Below, one piece after another: positions 38,393-47,354 of a stretch of 64,000 nt of DNA. The notes under the pieces were generated by a model. That model was given only the letters and a program-made list of their open reading frames with translations, did not search any database and was not told the DNA's origin. The stretch comes from Paramesorhizobium sp049065735. GTDB lineage: Bacteria; Pseudomonadota; Alphaproteobacteria; Rhizobiales; Rhizobiaceae. Position numbers and translations under genes: made by a program. The stretch covers positions 496,001 through 560,000 of the forward strand of contig NZ_JBAKHD010000001.1 in the NCBI RefSeq assembly GCF_049065735.1. Direction: 5' to 3'. Each line of letters begins with the position of its first letter. Position 1 is the first letter of the stretch.

Positions 38393-38552
38393 CACCCCCC
38401 TCTGTCCTGCCGGACATCTCCCCCTCAAGAGGGGAGATTGGCCTTCATTTATGACAACGCCTCATTCTGCAACGTTTGCGATTGACGAAAGCGGATCTCA
38501 CAGCCAATCTCCCCCCTTGAGGGGGAGATGCCCGGCAGGGCAGAGGGGGTGT
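38393..38552. repeat. Family B palindromic element, copy B6
   Basis: About 160 bp. Arms CCCCCCTCTGTCCTGCCGGA and GCCCGGCAGGGCAGAGGGGG; interior GCAACGTTTGCGATTGACGA. It lies downstream of pepN (minus strand) and upstream of the pleC-like gene region. Confidence 0.9.
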
Positions 38553-38590
38553 CTGGCGCTTCCGTCTAAACAGGAACCGCGTCCCACCTT

Positions 38591-41233
38591 TCACCCCAGC
38601 GTCCGCTCCACAATATCCCGCACGTCGGTAGACAGCTTCTGCGTCCCCGCGATTTCCGCCAGCGCGGCGCGGGCGTGTTCGCGCCTTACGGGCTCCAGCG
38701 AGCGCCAGGAGCGCAAGGCGGTCAGCAACCGCGCGGCGAGCTGCGGGTTCTGCGGGTCGATCTTAAGGATCGTTTCGGCGAAGAAGCGATAGGCCGCGCC
38801 ATCGGCCCGGTTGAAGCCGGTCTGGTTGGCGCTGGCGAAGGCGCCGATGAGTGCGCGGGTGCGGTTGGGGTTGTCGAGCGAAAAGAGTGGATGGTTCATC
38901 AGCGCCTGCACCGTATCGAGCGTAGCCGCTCCGGGCCGCGTCGCCTGAATGCCGAACCATTTGTCCATCACCAGCGGGTCGCAGCCGAATCGCGCCTCGA
39001 AAGCGGCAAGCGCCTGCCGGGCACCGTCGCTCTCGCCGAAATGATGAACGACGATGCCCAAGGCCATCGCCCGGTCGGTCATGTTGTCCGCCGCATGGAA
39101 CTGAGCCGCCGCCCGCGCCGGATCGTCTTCCGCGACGCTCAAATAATTGAGCAGCGTGTTGCGTAGGGCCCGGCGTCCCGCGCTTTCCGCATCGGGCGAG
39201 AAGGGACCTGTACCCGCTAGCTTTTCATAAAGCGCGGCGAACGGCGCGGCATGTGCTTGCGCAATCGCCTTAACGAGCGTCTCTCGGCTTGCCAATATCG
39301 CGTCCGGATCGATGTCGCTGCCGATCTCGCGGGCAATGTCGCTCTCGCCGGGAAGCGTCAGGCAAAGGGCGCGGAAGGCAGGGTCGAGCGTCTCGTCCGC
39401 CGCGATACTGCCCATGAGCGCGACGATTTCGCCGTTGACCGAAGGCGCTTTGCCGCCCCGCGCCTGCTTGACCCCGACCATCAGCGCGCCGGTCAGGAGC
39501 TCGGTCAGCGCCTGCCAGCGCCCGACCGGGTCGCCGTCATGGAGCGCCAGGAAGGTGAGGTCCTCATGCGGCAATTCGCTTGTGAGCGTCACAGGAGCGG
39601 AAAAGCCGCGCAGGAGCGACGGAACGGGCCGCTCGGAAATGCCGGTGAAGCGCACCATCTCCTTCCGCTGGCGCAGATGGATGACATTCCCGGTCACCTC
39701 CATGCCTTCAGCGGAAGCCGGCGTGATCTCTCTCCCGTCAGGCCCGATGAGGCCGAATTCGATGGGGATGTGCATCGGCTTCTTGCGGCTCTGGCCGGGC
39801 GTGGCCTTCAGCGACTGCTCGAATTCGATGGTGAACGTTTTCGCCGCCGGATCGAAATCATAGCTCACCGAGAGGTTCGGCGTGCCCGCCTGCTCGTACC
39901 AGAGCGCGAACTGGCTCAAATCCCGGCCCGAGGCGTCGGCGAACGCCTTGAGGAAATCCTCGATCGTCGCCGCCTCGCCATCATGGCGCTCGAAATAAAG
40001 GTCCATCCCCTTGCGGAAGAGGTCAGGCCCCAGGATGGTGCGGATCATGCGCACCACCTCCGAGCCCTTTTCGTAGACCGTCGCTGTGTAGAAATTGTTG
40101 ATCTCGCGATATTGCCGCGGGCGCACCGGATGGGCGAGGGGGCCTGCATCTTCAGGGAATTGATGTGCCTTCAGCGTCTTCACCTCGGCGATGCGCTTGA
40201 CCGCGCGCGAACGCATGTCGGCGGAGAACTCATGGTCGCGGAAGACGGTCAGCCCTTCCTTGAGGCAAAGCTGAAACCAGTCGCGGCAGGTGATGCGGTT
40301 GCCGGTCCAGTTGTGGAAATATTCATGCGCGATGACGGCCTCGATGCCGGCATAGTCCGTATCGGTCGCGGTCTCGGCGTCGGCCAGCACATATTTGTCG
40401 TTGAAAACGTTGAGGCCCTTGTTCTCCATCGCGCCCATGTTGAAGTCCGACACGGCAACGACATTGAAGACATCGAGATCATATTCGCGCCCAAACACCT
40501 CCTCGTCCCATTTCATTGAGCGCTTGAGCGCGTCCATGGCATAGAGCGCGCGCGATTCCTTGCCGTGCTCGACATAGATCGCAAGATCGACCGCGCGGCC
40601 CGAGCGGGTGGTGAAGCGGTCGGTTATGAAGTCAAGATCGCCTGCAACCAGCGCGAAGAGGTAGGACGGCTTCGGATGCGGGTCGTGCCACACGGCGAAA
40701 TGCCTGCCGCCGTCGAGGTCGCCGCTGTCCACCGGATTGCCGTTCGAAAGCAGCACGGGCGCTTCCGTCTTCCGGGCTTCGACACGCACCGTATAGACGG
40801 AGAGCACATCCGGCCGGTCGAGATAATAGGTGATGCGCCGAAACCCTTCCGCCTCGCATTGTGTGCAATAGACGCCGCTAGACCGGTAAAGGCCCATGAG
40901 CTGGCGGTTGGTGGTCGGGTTGATTTCAGTGACGATTTCGACGGTAAAGCGCTTTTCCTCAGGCAGCGCGGTGATTTCCAGCCGCTCCGGCGTCGCTTGA
41001 TAGCCGTTCTCGCCAGGCGCACCGTTGACGGTGAGGCTGACCAGCGTCAATTCGTCGCCGTCGAGCACCAACGGCGCACCCACAGCTACGCCCTCGCGCC
41101 TTTCGATCGTGAGGGTTGCGCGGACGATGGTTCGCTCCGGATCGAGTTCGAAGACGAGCGCTGTCTCGGGAATCAGATAATCCGTCGGACGGTAATCCTC
41201 GAGACGGAAGGTCTGGCCGGTATCCGTGCGCAT
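38591..41233 (-). CDS. pepN: Aminopeptidase N
   Basis: 880 residues from the ATG at 41233, which has AAGGAA 6 nt upstream; the ATG two codons earlier abuts the ribosome site. An M1 zinc metallopeptidase: the GAMEN substrate motif is in FNMGAMENKGLN, and the zinc site HEYFH in VIAHEYFHNWTGN is followed by the downstream glutamate of LKEGLTVFRDHEFS. The proteobacterial DUF3458 and C-terminal HEAT-like domains are present (YEQAGTPNLSV...). It is a cytoplasmic enzyme that trims peptides. The full length matches PepN. Monocistronic. Confidence 0.96.
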   Translation of the reverse strand: MRTDTGQTFRLEDYRPTDYLIPETALVFELDPERTIVRATLTIERREGVAVGAPLVLDGDELTLVSLTVNGAPGENGYQATPERLEITALPEEKRFTVEIVTEINPTTNRQLMGLYRSSGVYCTQCEAEGFRRITYYLDRPDVLSVYTVRVEARKTEAPVLLSNGNPVDSGDLDGGRHFAVWHDPHPKPSYLFALVAGDLDFITDRFTTRSGRAVDLAIYVEHGKESRALYAMDALKRSMKWDEEVFGREYDLDVFNVVAVSDFNMGAMENKGLNVFNDKYVLADAETATDTDYAGIEAVIAHEYFHNWTGNRITCRDWFQLCLKEGLTVFRDHEFSADMRSRAVKRIAEVKTLKAHQFPEDAGPLAHPVRPRQYREINNFYTATVYEKGSEVVRMIRTILGPDLFRKGMDLYFERHDGEAATIEDFLKAFADASGRDLSQFALWYEQAGTPNLSVSYDFDPAAKTFTIEFEQSLKATPGQSRKKPMHIPIEFGLIGPDGREITPASAEGMEVTGNVIHLRQRKEMVRFTGISERPVPSLLRGFSAPVTLTSELPHEDLTFLALHDGDPVGRWQALTELLTGALMVGVKQARGGKAPSVNGEIVALMGSIAADETLDPAFRALCLTLPGESDIAREIGSDIDPDAILASRETLVKAIAQAHAAPFAALYEKLAGTGPFSPDAESAGRRALRNTLLNYLSVAEDDPARAAAQFHAADNMTDRAMALGIVVHHFGESDGARQALAAFEARFGCDPLVMDKWFGIQATRPGAATLDTVQALMNHPLFSLDNPNRTRALIGAFASANQTGFNRADGAAYRFFAETILKIDPQNPQLAARLLTALRSWRSLEPVRREHARAALAEIAGTQKLSTDVRDIVERTLG

Positions 41234-41310
41234 CGTCATTTCCTTATGTCATGTTCCCTGCGGTGTTCCTAAAGCATTTGTGTAGAAATGGAAACGCTGG
41301 CGCGGCCGCT

Positions 41311-41346
41311 CGGGTCCTCCCTCCCCGCAAGGGGAGGGAAGGTGCG
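41311..41346. repeat. Family A solo arm fragment (A10)
   Basis: CTCCCTCCCCGCAAGGGGAG followed by GGAAGGTGCG: one terminal stem of family A without a core. It lies between pepN and the EamA transporter gene. Confidence 0.65.
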
Positions 41347-41428
41347 AATTCCCACTGGCATTCCTAATGAATGCGGCCTATGGAGAATCAAACCCGCCCG
41401 CGTCATATGCTCCTTGAGGACTAATGCC

Positions 41429-42397
41429 TTGAACGCTTCCTCGCGCCCGGAGCCTGTCGAAACCCGTGCCGAACCGAACGTCATGGTGGGCATCGGCTTC
41501 AAGGTCGCCTCCGTCTGTATTTTCGTCGCCATGTCGAGCCTGCTGAAGGGGGCGGATGGCATTCCGGTCGGGCAGCTTGTCTTCTTCCGGTCCTTCTTCG
41601 CCATCTTCCCCATCGTCGCCTATCTGGCCTTCACCCATCAGCTGAAGGGCGTGTTCCGCACCAATGAGCGTTTCAGCCATGTCTGGCGCGGGCTGGTCGG
41701 TGTTTCCTCCATGAGCTTCAGCTTCTTTGCGCTGACCAAGCTACCTTTGCCCGAGGCCATCGCGCTCAATTACGCCGCGCCGCTCTTCGTCGTCGTGTTC
41801 AGCGCGATTCTCCTGCACGAGGCGGTGCGCATCTACCGCTGGAGCGCGGTGGTGATCGGCCTTCTGGGCGTGCTGGTCATCCTGTGGCCCCGCATGACCG
41901 TGCTGACGAGCGGGGAGATCGGCGTCGACGAGACGCTGGGCGCGCTCGCGGCCCTGACCGGCGCGGGCCTCAGCGCCATTGCTATGCTGCTGGTGCGCCG
42001 CCTCGTCCAGACGGAGCGCACGCCCACCATCGTCATCTATTTCTCGCTGACCTCGACCATCATGGCGCTGTTCAGCCTGCCTTTCGGCTGGGTGATGCCG
42101 ACGCCCGCCCAGGCGGCGATGCTGGTGGGGGCGGGGTTCGCCGGCGGCGTGGCGCAGATCTTCCTCACCCAATGCTATCGCTATGCGGAAATGTCCACCA
42201 TCGCGCCCTTCGAATACACCTCGATGCTGCTCGGCCTCGCCATCGGCTATCTGATCTTCGGCGAGGTCCCGACCATGCAGATGATCGTAGGCAGTACCAT
42301 CGTCATCGGCGCGGGCATCTTCATCATCTATCGCGAGCACCGGCTCGTGGTGGCGGAGCGCAACAAGAGAGCGCAGGCGGCGGGGAGGATATCCTGA
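41429..42397 (+). CDS. DMT-superfamily (EamA) transporter
   Basis: 322 residues from a TTG at 41429 with GAGGA 8 nt upstream; an ATG at 41483 would remove 18 residues and is the alternative. The frame further upstream runs through repeat fragment A10 and is not native. Ten hydrophobic helices in two EamA halves are visible (VGIGFKVASVCIFVAMSSLL ... VVIGLLGVLVILWP; ALTGAGLSAIAMLLVRRL ... STIVIGAGIFIIY). These are inner-membrane exporters of metabolites, for example amino acids or S-adenosylmethionine; the substrate is unknown. It ends 1 nt from the convergent MFS gene. Confidence 0.85.
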   Translation: MNASSRPEPVETRAEPNVMVGIGFKVASVCIFVAMSSLLKGADGIPVGQLVFFRSFFAIFPIVAYLAFTHQLKGVFRTNERFSHVWRGLVGVSSMSFSFFALTKLPLPEAIALNYAAPLFVVVFSAILLHEAVRIYRWSAVVIGLLGVLVILWPRMTVLTSGEIGVDETLGALAALTGAGLSAIAMLLVRRLVQTERTPTIVIYFSLTSTIMALFSLPFGWVMPTPAQAAMLVGAGFAGGVAQIFLTQCYRYAEMSTIAPFEYTSMLLGLAIGYLIFGEVPTMQMIVGSTIVIGAGIFIIYREHRLVVAERNKRAQAAGRIS

Positions 42398-42398
42398 C

Positions 42399-43637
42399 TT
42401 AAGTCTCGCTGCGCGGATCGAGCTGCGACGTCTCGGGAGTCGGCTGTATTTCCGCTGCCTGGAACTTGAAATCCGTCTTCTGATCGGCGGGTGTCGTGGC
42501 GCTGCGCCGCATGATCCGCCATAAGGCGTGACCGCCATAGAATGTGTAGGCGAGCGCCATGGTGATGAAAAGGCCCTGAGGGCCGGTGGCATCCATCAGC
42601 CGGCCCGCGATTTGCGGCCCCATCATGCTGCCCGCGCCGTAAACGATCAGTAAGCCGCTCGATATCTTCACAAACTCGCTGGCATCGGCGGAATCGTTCG
42701 CATGCGCCGTGTTGAGGCTGTAGATCGAATAGAGCACCGAGCCGAACAGAAACATCATCGCATAGATGAGCCATCCCGGCCCGGGGTGAAGCAACACCAT
42801 CGCGGCGGAAAGCACGAGGCCGATAATGCCGGCCACCACCATGACGTAGCGCCTGTCCACGAAATCCGAGGCGCGCCCGAGCGGATATTGAAAGATCGCG
42901 CTGCCGATCATCGCGGTGGCGAGCATGGTAGCGATGCCGAAGGTGGAAAGCCCGATCTGTTTGCCATAGACCGGCGCGAGAAACCCCCACGCCCCCGCGA
43001 TGATTCCGGCGAGGAGCGAGCCCACCACGGCAGCGGGCGAGCGGCGGTAAAGGCCCGGAAGATCGAGCGAAACTCGTGTCAGCGGCCTCGGTGACTGCGC
43101 GTTGGAAAGCGCCGTCGGGATGAGCGCGCTCGCATAGATCAGCGCGCAGACGATGAAGAGCGTCTGCGTTGCCGGGTCGCCGAAGGGCAGGATATATTGC
43201 CCGGCGAGCAGCCCCACCATCGAGACGATCATATAAACGGAAAAGACCATGCCGCGCGTTTCGTTGACGACGCGCTCGTTGAGCCAGCTTTCGACAATCA
43301 TATAGCCGCCCGCCAGCGAGAACCCGGCGATGCCGCGAAACACCATCCAGGCGATGGGATCGATGATCAGCGCATGAAGCAGCAGCGACATGCTGAGCAG
43401 CGTCAGGAGCACGGAGAACACCCGCACATGGCCGACGCGGCGCACCAGCCGGGGAACGATGAGGCAGCCGAGCGTGAAGGCGAGCGCATAGGATGTTCCC
43501 ATCCAGCCGATGGCTGTCGGCGACCAGCCATCGAGCCCCGCGCGTAGCGGCAGAAGAATGCCCGCAAGCCCACCGCCCGTCAGCATAAGGAACGTGCTGA
43601 AGAGCAGCGCGGCAATCGGCAGGAGTTGGCCAGCCAT
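42399..43637 (-). CDS. MFS transporter (YcaD-like)
   Basis: 412 residues with 12 predicted helices; both six-helix halves are visible. It contains the MFS motif-A-like RLVRRVGHVRVF and GGYMIVESWLNERVVNETRGMVFSVYMIVSMVGLLAGQYIL, a segment typical of the YcaD/UMF group. The C-terminus is a cytoplasmic tail rich in T, Q and D. Substrate is unknown. It is convergent with the EamA gene, the two stop codons being separated by a single base. Confidence 0.85.
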   Translation of the reverse strand: MAGQLLPIAALLFSTFLMLTGGGLAGILLPLRAGLDGWSPTAIGWMGTSYALAFTLGCLIVPRLVRRVGHVRVFSVLLTLLSMSLLLHALIIDPIAWMVFRGIAGFSLAGGYMIVESWLNERVVNETRGMVFSVYMIVSMVGLLAGQYILPFGDPATQTLFIVCALIYASALIPTALSNAQSPRPLTRVSLDLPGLYRRSPAAVVGSLLAGIIAGAWGFLAPVYGKQIGLSTFGIATMLATAMIGSAIFQYPLGRASDFVDRRYVMVVAGIIGLVLSAAMVLLHPGPGWLIYAMMFLFGSVLYSIYSLNTAHANDSADASEFVKISSGLLIVYGAGSMMGPQIAGRLMDATGPQGLFITMALAYTFYGGHALWRIMRRSATTPADQKTDFKFQAAEIQPTPETSQLDPRSET

Positions 43638-43828
43638 GGAAGACCTCGATCAAGACAAGGCACGGAGAATAAAGGAAAAATCGCCCTGCCACGCAAGAGT
43701 TTGCGACGCGGATGATGGCGGAATTCCGACAGGGTGCTTAGCGATGATCGATGACGATTGGATGGCGGGGTTGACGCGCAGGCGCGTGCGTCCTGAGCCG
43801 GCTTCCCAATTGCGTTTGACGGAATCGC
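43638..43828. other. Upstream region of the MFS gene
   Basis: 191 bp with no supportable gene. It should contain the MFS promoter on the minus strand; no clear hexamers or dyads were seen. Confidence 0.3.
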
Positions 43829-43992
43829 GAGACCCCCCTCTGCCCCGCCGGGCATCTCCCCCTCAAGGGGGAGATTGGCTGACATTACCCTCCGCTGCCC
43901 ATTCTGCGATGTTTGCGATTGGTGCCGCCCATCGATGAAGGCGTAATCTCCCCCCTTGTGGGGGAGATGCCCGGCAGGGCAGAGGGGGGTAT
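43829..43992. repeat. Family B palindromic element, copy B7
   Basis: About 164 bp. Arms CCCCCCTCTGCCCCGCCGGG and GCCCGGCAGGGCAGAGGGGG; interior GCGATGTTTGCGATTGGTGC. It lies 38 nt downstream of the recombinase gene. Confidence 0.9.
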
Positions 43993-44030
43993 CAATGGCG
44001 CCGCCAGAAAGCGTCGCGGAGCGCGCGCCT

Positions 44031-44957
44031 CTACCGCACCTCCAGCACCTTCACGCACGAGTCGAGATCGTTGGTCGCCAGATGGGCGTAGCGCATGGTC
44101 ATCTGCAGGGTCTGGTGGCCGAGCCACATCTGCACGCGGCGGATGTCGATCCCGCCGCGCACCAGCCGCGAGGCGCAGGTGTGGCGCAGGATGTGCGGCA
44201 CCACCTGGTCGTCCCGGCCGAGGCCCACCTCCAGCTTCGCCTCGTTCCAGATCGCCCGGTAGCGGATCTGGTTGAGCATCGAGAACGGGCCTTTCAGCTT
44301 TTCGTGGGGGATGTCGAGCACCTTGCGCACCCGCCGGGTCAAAGGCACGGTGCGGCTGCGGTTGGACTTGGTGAACCAGAAGGTGACGCGATGATCCTGA
44401 ATGTCGTTCCAGGTGAGGCCGATAGCCTCGCCCAGGCGGCAGCCCGTATCGACCAGGAAGATGGAGAGGCGGTAGCTGTCCTCGCACCGGCTTCGGATGG
44501 CCGCAAACAGGCGCTGCTCTTCCTCATATTCGAGAAAGCGGATGCGTCCCGCCCGCTCTTTCTGGCGGATGAACTCCGGCAGGCTGAAGATTTCGCCCAT
44601 CTTATACGCCTTTCGCAGCAGCTTGCTCAGCGCCGCCATCTTTCTGTTGATGGTGGCATTGCTATTGCCGCGTTCGCGAAGCGTACCGATGACCCGGTCG
44701 AGCATTTCCTGGCTGAAGCCGCTGAACCGCTCGCCTTTTAGAATCTCATCGATCTCGCCGAGGAAGGATTTCACATTATATTTGTGGGAACCGTCGTCCC
44801 AGAGAATGTTGATATACCTTCGTGTCAGCTCGGCGAGCGAATGCTGATTGACCAGTCTGTGGGTGGAACCTTGGGAAGACGTATAGTTGAGATTATATCC
44901 TAATATAGGATTGTATATCTCACCGTTCCCGATGGAATTGCTTTTCATAACAACCAT
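44031..44957 (-). CDS. Tyrosine recombinase/site-specific integrase
   Basis: 308 residues from the ATG at 44957 (GGGAGGC about 5 nt upstream; the ATG at 44960 is too near). A SAM-like N-terminal domain (about 40-130) precedes the catalytic domain. All catalytic residues are present (numbered from 44960): R175 (TGCRLGEAIGL), K198 (TKSNRSRTVPL), H256/R259 (HILRHTCASRL), H282 (WLGHQTLQMT) and Y291 (MRYAHL). It is therefore probably active. The codon usage of the first 130 codons is more AT-rich than neighbours, suggesting acquisition. No excisionase or cargo is obvious. It lies next to an Omp2 porin gene and 1.6 kb from tRNA-Ser, so tRNA-associated integration is possible. Confidence 0.88.
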   Translation of the reverse strand: MVVMKSNSIGNGEIYNPILGYNLNYTSSQGSTHRLVNQHSLAELTRRYINILWDDGSHKYNVKSFLGEIDEILKGERFSGFSQEMLDRVIGTLRERGNSNATINRKMAALSKLLRKAYKMGEIFSLPEFIRQKERAGRIRFLEYEEEQRLFAAIRSRCEDSYRLSIFLVDTGCRLGEAIGLTWNDIQDHRVTFWFTKSNRSRTVPLTRRVRKVLDIPHEKLKGPFSMLNQIRYRAIWNEAKLEVGLGRDDQVVPHILRHTCASRLVRGGIDIRRVQMWLGHQTLQMTMRYAHLATNDLDSCVKVLEVR

Positions 44958-44960
44958 CAT

Positions 44961-45190
44961 TGCCTCCCAAAATACAAAGTATTGGAGGAATGGTTAACGG
45001 ATGTATTAACGAAAAACAAGTCGAGTTTACTTATGCTTTGTATTGGCATCATCCATTTTCCCGCATCCAACGAAATAACCCACCTCTCGTTGGTACTTCC
45101 CCCAAATTCTTTCAAAGCTTCAGTTGTCTATTCATCACCTCACATCTTGGCTTCGACATTCGCTTTCACTTTCGTGAACGCATGATCAGG
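44961..45190. other. AT-rich intergenic region between recombinase and porin
   Basis: 230 bp of low GC holding the recombinase promoter (minus strand). No convincing ORF; short open frames on the plus strand look random. The composition differs sharply from flanking genes. Confidence 0.35.
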
Positions 45191-45220
45191 AAAGAAACGC
45201 CGGGGAGATTCTCCGGCGTT
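45191..45220 (-). terminator. Rho-independent terminator of the first porin gene
   Basis: On the minus strand AACGCCGG and CCGGCGTT pair (45220-45213 with 45203-45196) around a 9-nt loop, followed by TCTTT. It starts 15 nt after the porin stop codon. Confidence 0.8.
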
Positions 45221-45234
45221 CCCTTGCATGATTC

Positions 45235-46404
45235 TTAGAACGAGCGCTGGAAGCGGAGGATACCGCCCCAATAATCATCCTTGCCGCCGGTAAGCTCCTT
45301 GGATTCCTTGACGTAGAGGACCTCAGGCGTGATGGTCAGGCCGGGCACGAGCTCGTAGGCCACGTTGGCCGCCACGGCCATCTCCTCGAAATCGTCATAG
45401 GAGAACTGGGCGTTGAAGGAGGTCTGCTGGTTGAACTGGTAGCTGCCGCCGACCCAGACGATCCAATCCCCGCCCCAGGAGGCGTAGAAATTCTCACGAT
45501 AGTGCGCGAGGCTGCCTTCGGACTGCCAGCCGCCCATGAGCCACAGCGAGATGGCGTCGGTGACGTTGATGTCCGCGCGGGCCTTGATCGCGTACTCTTC
45601 CATATTGGCGTCGTAGGCGCCGGCGACGCCGAACGAACCCCAGCCCTGCGCCCATTTGGCGCCGACCACGACATGCGGCGTATAGCTATCGATCGTGTAC
45701 CAGCCTTCGCCCTGTTCGAGCGAGACGATGGCCGAGATGCCGTTGCCGGCGGTAAAGGTGTAGCTGATGAGGGTGGTGTCGTAGCCCTGATTCTCCAGCG
45801 TATCGTCGTTGATGACGGCGCCGGCATAGCCGAGGAAGGTGCGGAACGCGGTTTCGTCCTTACCGATGCGCAGGCCGCCCAGCTCGATATAGGCGAAGTT
45901 AAGCGTCACCGGATCGTTCTCCGCCCAGGCGCCCCAGCCTCTGTCGCGCTGATAGACTTCCTCCATGAAATCCGAGTCGTTGTAGTTTGTGTCCCACTGG
46001 AAGCGGGTCTCGGTATAAGTGCGCAGCGTGCCCAGCTCGGTCTCGGAGGCGGTGTGCGTGCGTAGCGCGAAACGCAGGCGCTTGTTCCAGGTGTCGTGAT
46101 AGTCACGCACCGCGTCTTCAGGGAGGGGGCCCGGATTGCTGGGATCAAGCGGACGGTTGTCCCTGCGGTCGATTGCGGTCACTCCCAGCGCATCGCCGAC
46201 GCCGATGTCGTAACGCAGATAGCCGGAGATACGAAAGCAGGTCTGGGTGCCCGGAATATAGAAATAGCCGGCGCCATAGGCGTCGCAGACCCGGACAAAT
46301 TCGACGGGCTCAGCCTCGGCGGCGACGACAGCGTCGGCGGCCTGAGCGCCGGAGACCGCGGCAAGAGCCGCAGCGGAGCCGAGAAGAAGGCTCTTGATGT
46401 TCAT
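45235..46404 (-). CDS. Omp2-type outer membrane porin (first copy)
   Basis: 389 residues. A signal peptide (KSLLLGSAAALAAVSGAQA) is followed by VRVCDAYGAGYFYIPGTQTCFRISGYLRYDIG with its cysteine pair, the hallmark of Brucella-type Omp2 porins. A beta-barrel pattern ends in GGILRFQRSF with a terminal phenylalanine for BAM recognition. TGGAGG lies 8 nt before the ATG, identical to the second copy. Internal loops (for example RRDNRPLDPSNPGPLPEDAVRDYHD) are longer than in copy two. It is divergent from copy two with tRNA-Ser between, like omp2a/omp2b of Brucella. Codons are GC-ending, unlike copy two, suggesting weaker expression. Confidence 0.93.
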   Translation of the reverse strand: MNIKSLLLGSAAALAAVSGAQAADAVVAAEAEPVEFVRVCDAYGAGYFYIPGTQTCFRISGYLRYDIGVGDALGVTAIDRRDNRPLDPSNPGPLPEDAVRDYHDTWNKRLRFALRTHTASETELGTLRTYTETRFQWDTNYNDSDFMEEVYQRDRGWGAWAENDPVTLNFAYIELGGLRIGKDETAFRTFLGYAGAVINDDTLENQGYDTTLISYTFTAGNGISAIVSLEQGEGWYTIDSYTPHVVVGAKWAQGWGSFGVAGAYDANMEEYAIKARADINVTDAISLWLMGGWQSEGSLAHYRENFYASWGGDWIVWVGGSYQFNQQTSFNAQFSYDDFEEMAVAANVAYELVPGLTITPEVLYVKESKELTGGKDDYWGGILRFQRSF

Positions 46405-46604
46405 TTTCTGACCTCCAGTCTAGAATCGGAGGCAGGCGAAAAACATAAGACAAATCAATCAATTAACAATTTATGCCCTAATGCGGCCATCTTTCCGCCC
46501 CGCCGGTTCCGGTCACGCGCCGCTGCGCCCTGTGGATGAAATTCCGTCCTATCAGCCGCAAATCGCTTGAACTGCCGTGCTTTACCGGCTATCTCGCCCT
46601 TACC
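46405..46604. promoter_or_regulatory. Promoter region of the first porin
   Basis: 200 bp including an AT-rich stretch (ACAAATCAATCAATTAACAA around 46450) in the leader of the first porin (minus strand). No hexamer pair is convincing. Confidence 0.35.
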
Positions 46605-46695
46605 GGAGAGGTGGCCGAGTGGTCGAAGGCGCTCCCCTGCTAAGGGAGTAGACCTCAAAAGGGTCTCGTGGGTTCGAATCCCATCCTCTCCGCCA
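46605..46695 (+). tRNA. tRNA-Ser (anticodon GCU)
   Basis: 91 nt. Acceptor GGAGAGG pairs with CCTCTCC, with encoded CCA at the end. The D arm has GGCCGAGTGGTCGAAGGC, the anticodon stem is TCCCC-TGCTAA-GGGA with GCT anticodon in the loop CTGCTAA, a long variable arm (GACCTC AAAA GGGTC) is typical of serine tRNA, and the T arm is GTGGG-TTCGAAT-CCCAT. It decodes AGC/AGU. It lies between the divergent porins and is a potential integration site for the nearby recombinase, though I found no duplicated 3' end. Confidence 0.95.
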
Positions 46696-46774
46696 CCCTA
46701 CGCCCTTCGGGCTTCGGGTGGCAGGCCACCAAATCATCATCTTCTTCTACATATACAGTGAAGCGTCACGCGAT

Positions 46775-46885
46775 GGCGTCATTCTCGGGCTCGTCCCGAG
46801 AACCTGCCAAGGGTGAAGCGAGGAGCTGGGGTGCCGATACGGGCAAGCGAGAGCGTAGGATTAGAACAAGCCCGAGGGATGATGG
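46775..46885. repeat. Family F element (long)
   Basis: CGTCATTCTCGGGCTCGTCC with CCCGAGAACCTGCC at the left, and the mirrored AAGCCCGAGGGATGATGGCA at the right about 90 bp on. It encloses AAGCGAGGAGCTGGGGTGCC, common in Rhizobiales. Confidence 0.6.
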
Positions 46886-46966
46886 CAGGTCTAATGTCCC
46901 ATGGGCGTCTGCGGACTCTCCGCCGCTGCAGCTCTAATGGAAAGGCGGAATCATCGGTCCACTTCC

Positions 46967-47003
46967 GTCATTCCCGTGCTCGTCACGGGAATCCATGCCT
47001 CAG
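46967..47003. repeat. Family F small hairpin
   Basis: CGTCATTCCCGTG-CTCGT-CACGGGAATCCATG: a simple hairpin with the same CGTCAT/ATCCATG borders as the one at 2379-2414. Confidence 0.6.
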
Positions 47004-47354
47004 CCTCCCCGCCATCACAACGGTACAGGGACTCCGTTCCCCCTCGATTCCCCTCTTTTAAGGGATGAGTCGCCTGGAAAACGCCCCGATTCCGGCCCTC
47101 GCATATTAATAACCTCTAAACATCTCGCCTTCCCCACGGCAATTTCGTGTCTTTTCTGCAACAATGGGTGGGCATAGAGCGGGGTATAACTTAAGCGAAC
47201 GCTATTGGGTGTTGAAACGCGAAACCCGGCGAGTATGGTCACCCAAGAAGAAGGAGCGCTTCGGGGCGACTTTTTCGAGGGGATGGGGACAGGTTGTCCT
47301 TCAGCCAAATCAGAATGCCCAGACCCATTTTTAACTTTGACTGGAGGTCAGAAA

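Larger units (their letters stand above)
46696..47354. other. Gene-free region between tRNA-Ser and the second porin
   Basis: 659 bp without a supportable gene. It holds two family F hairpins (46775-46885 and 46967-47003), then the porin leader. An AT-rich patch around 47100-47120 (ATATTAATAACC) may be the porin promoter. The size and position match the spacer between Brucella omp2a and omp2b. Confidence 0.5.

Noticed and set aside
46605..46695. tRNA-Ser 3' end as attachment site of the nearby recombinase
   Set aside because: No second copy of the tRNA 3' end was noticed in the window, so an att site cannot be claimed.
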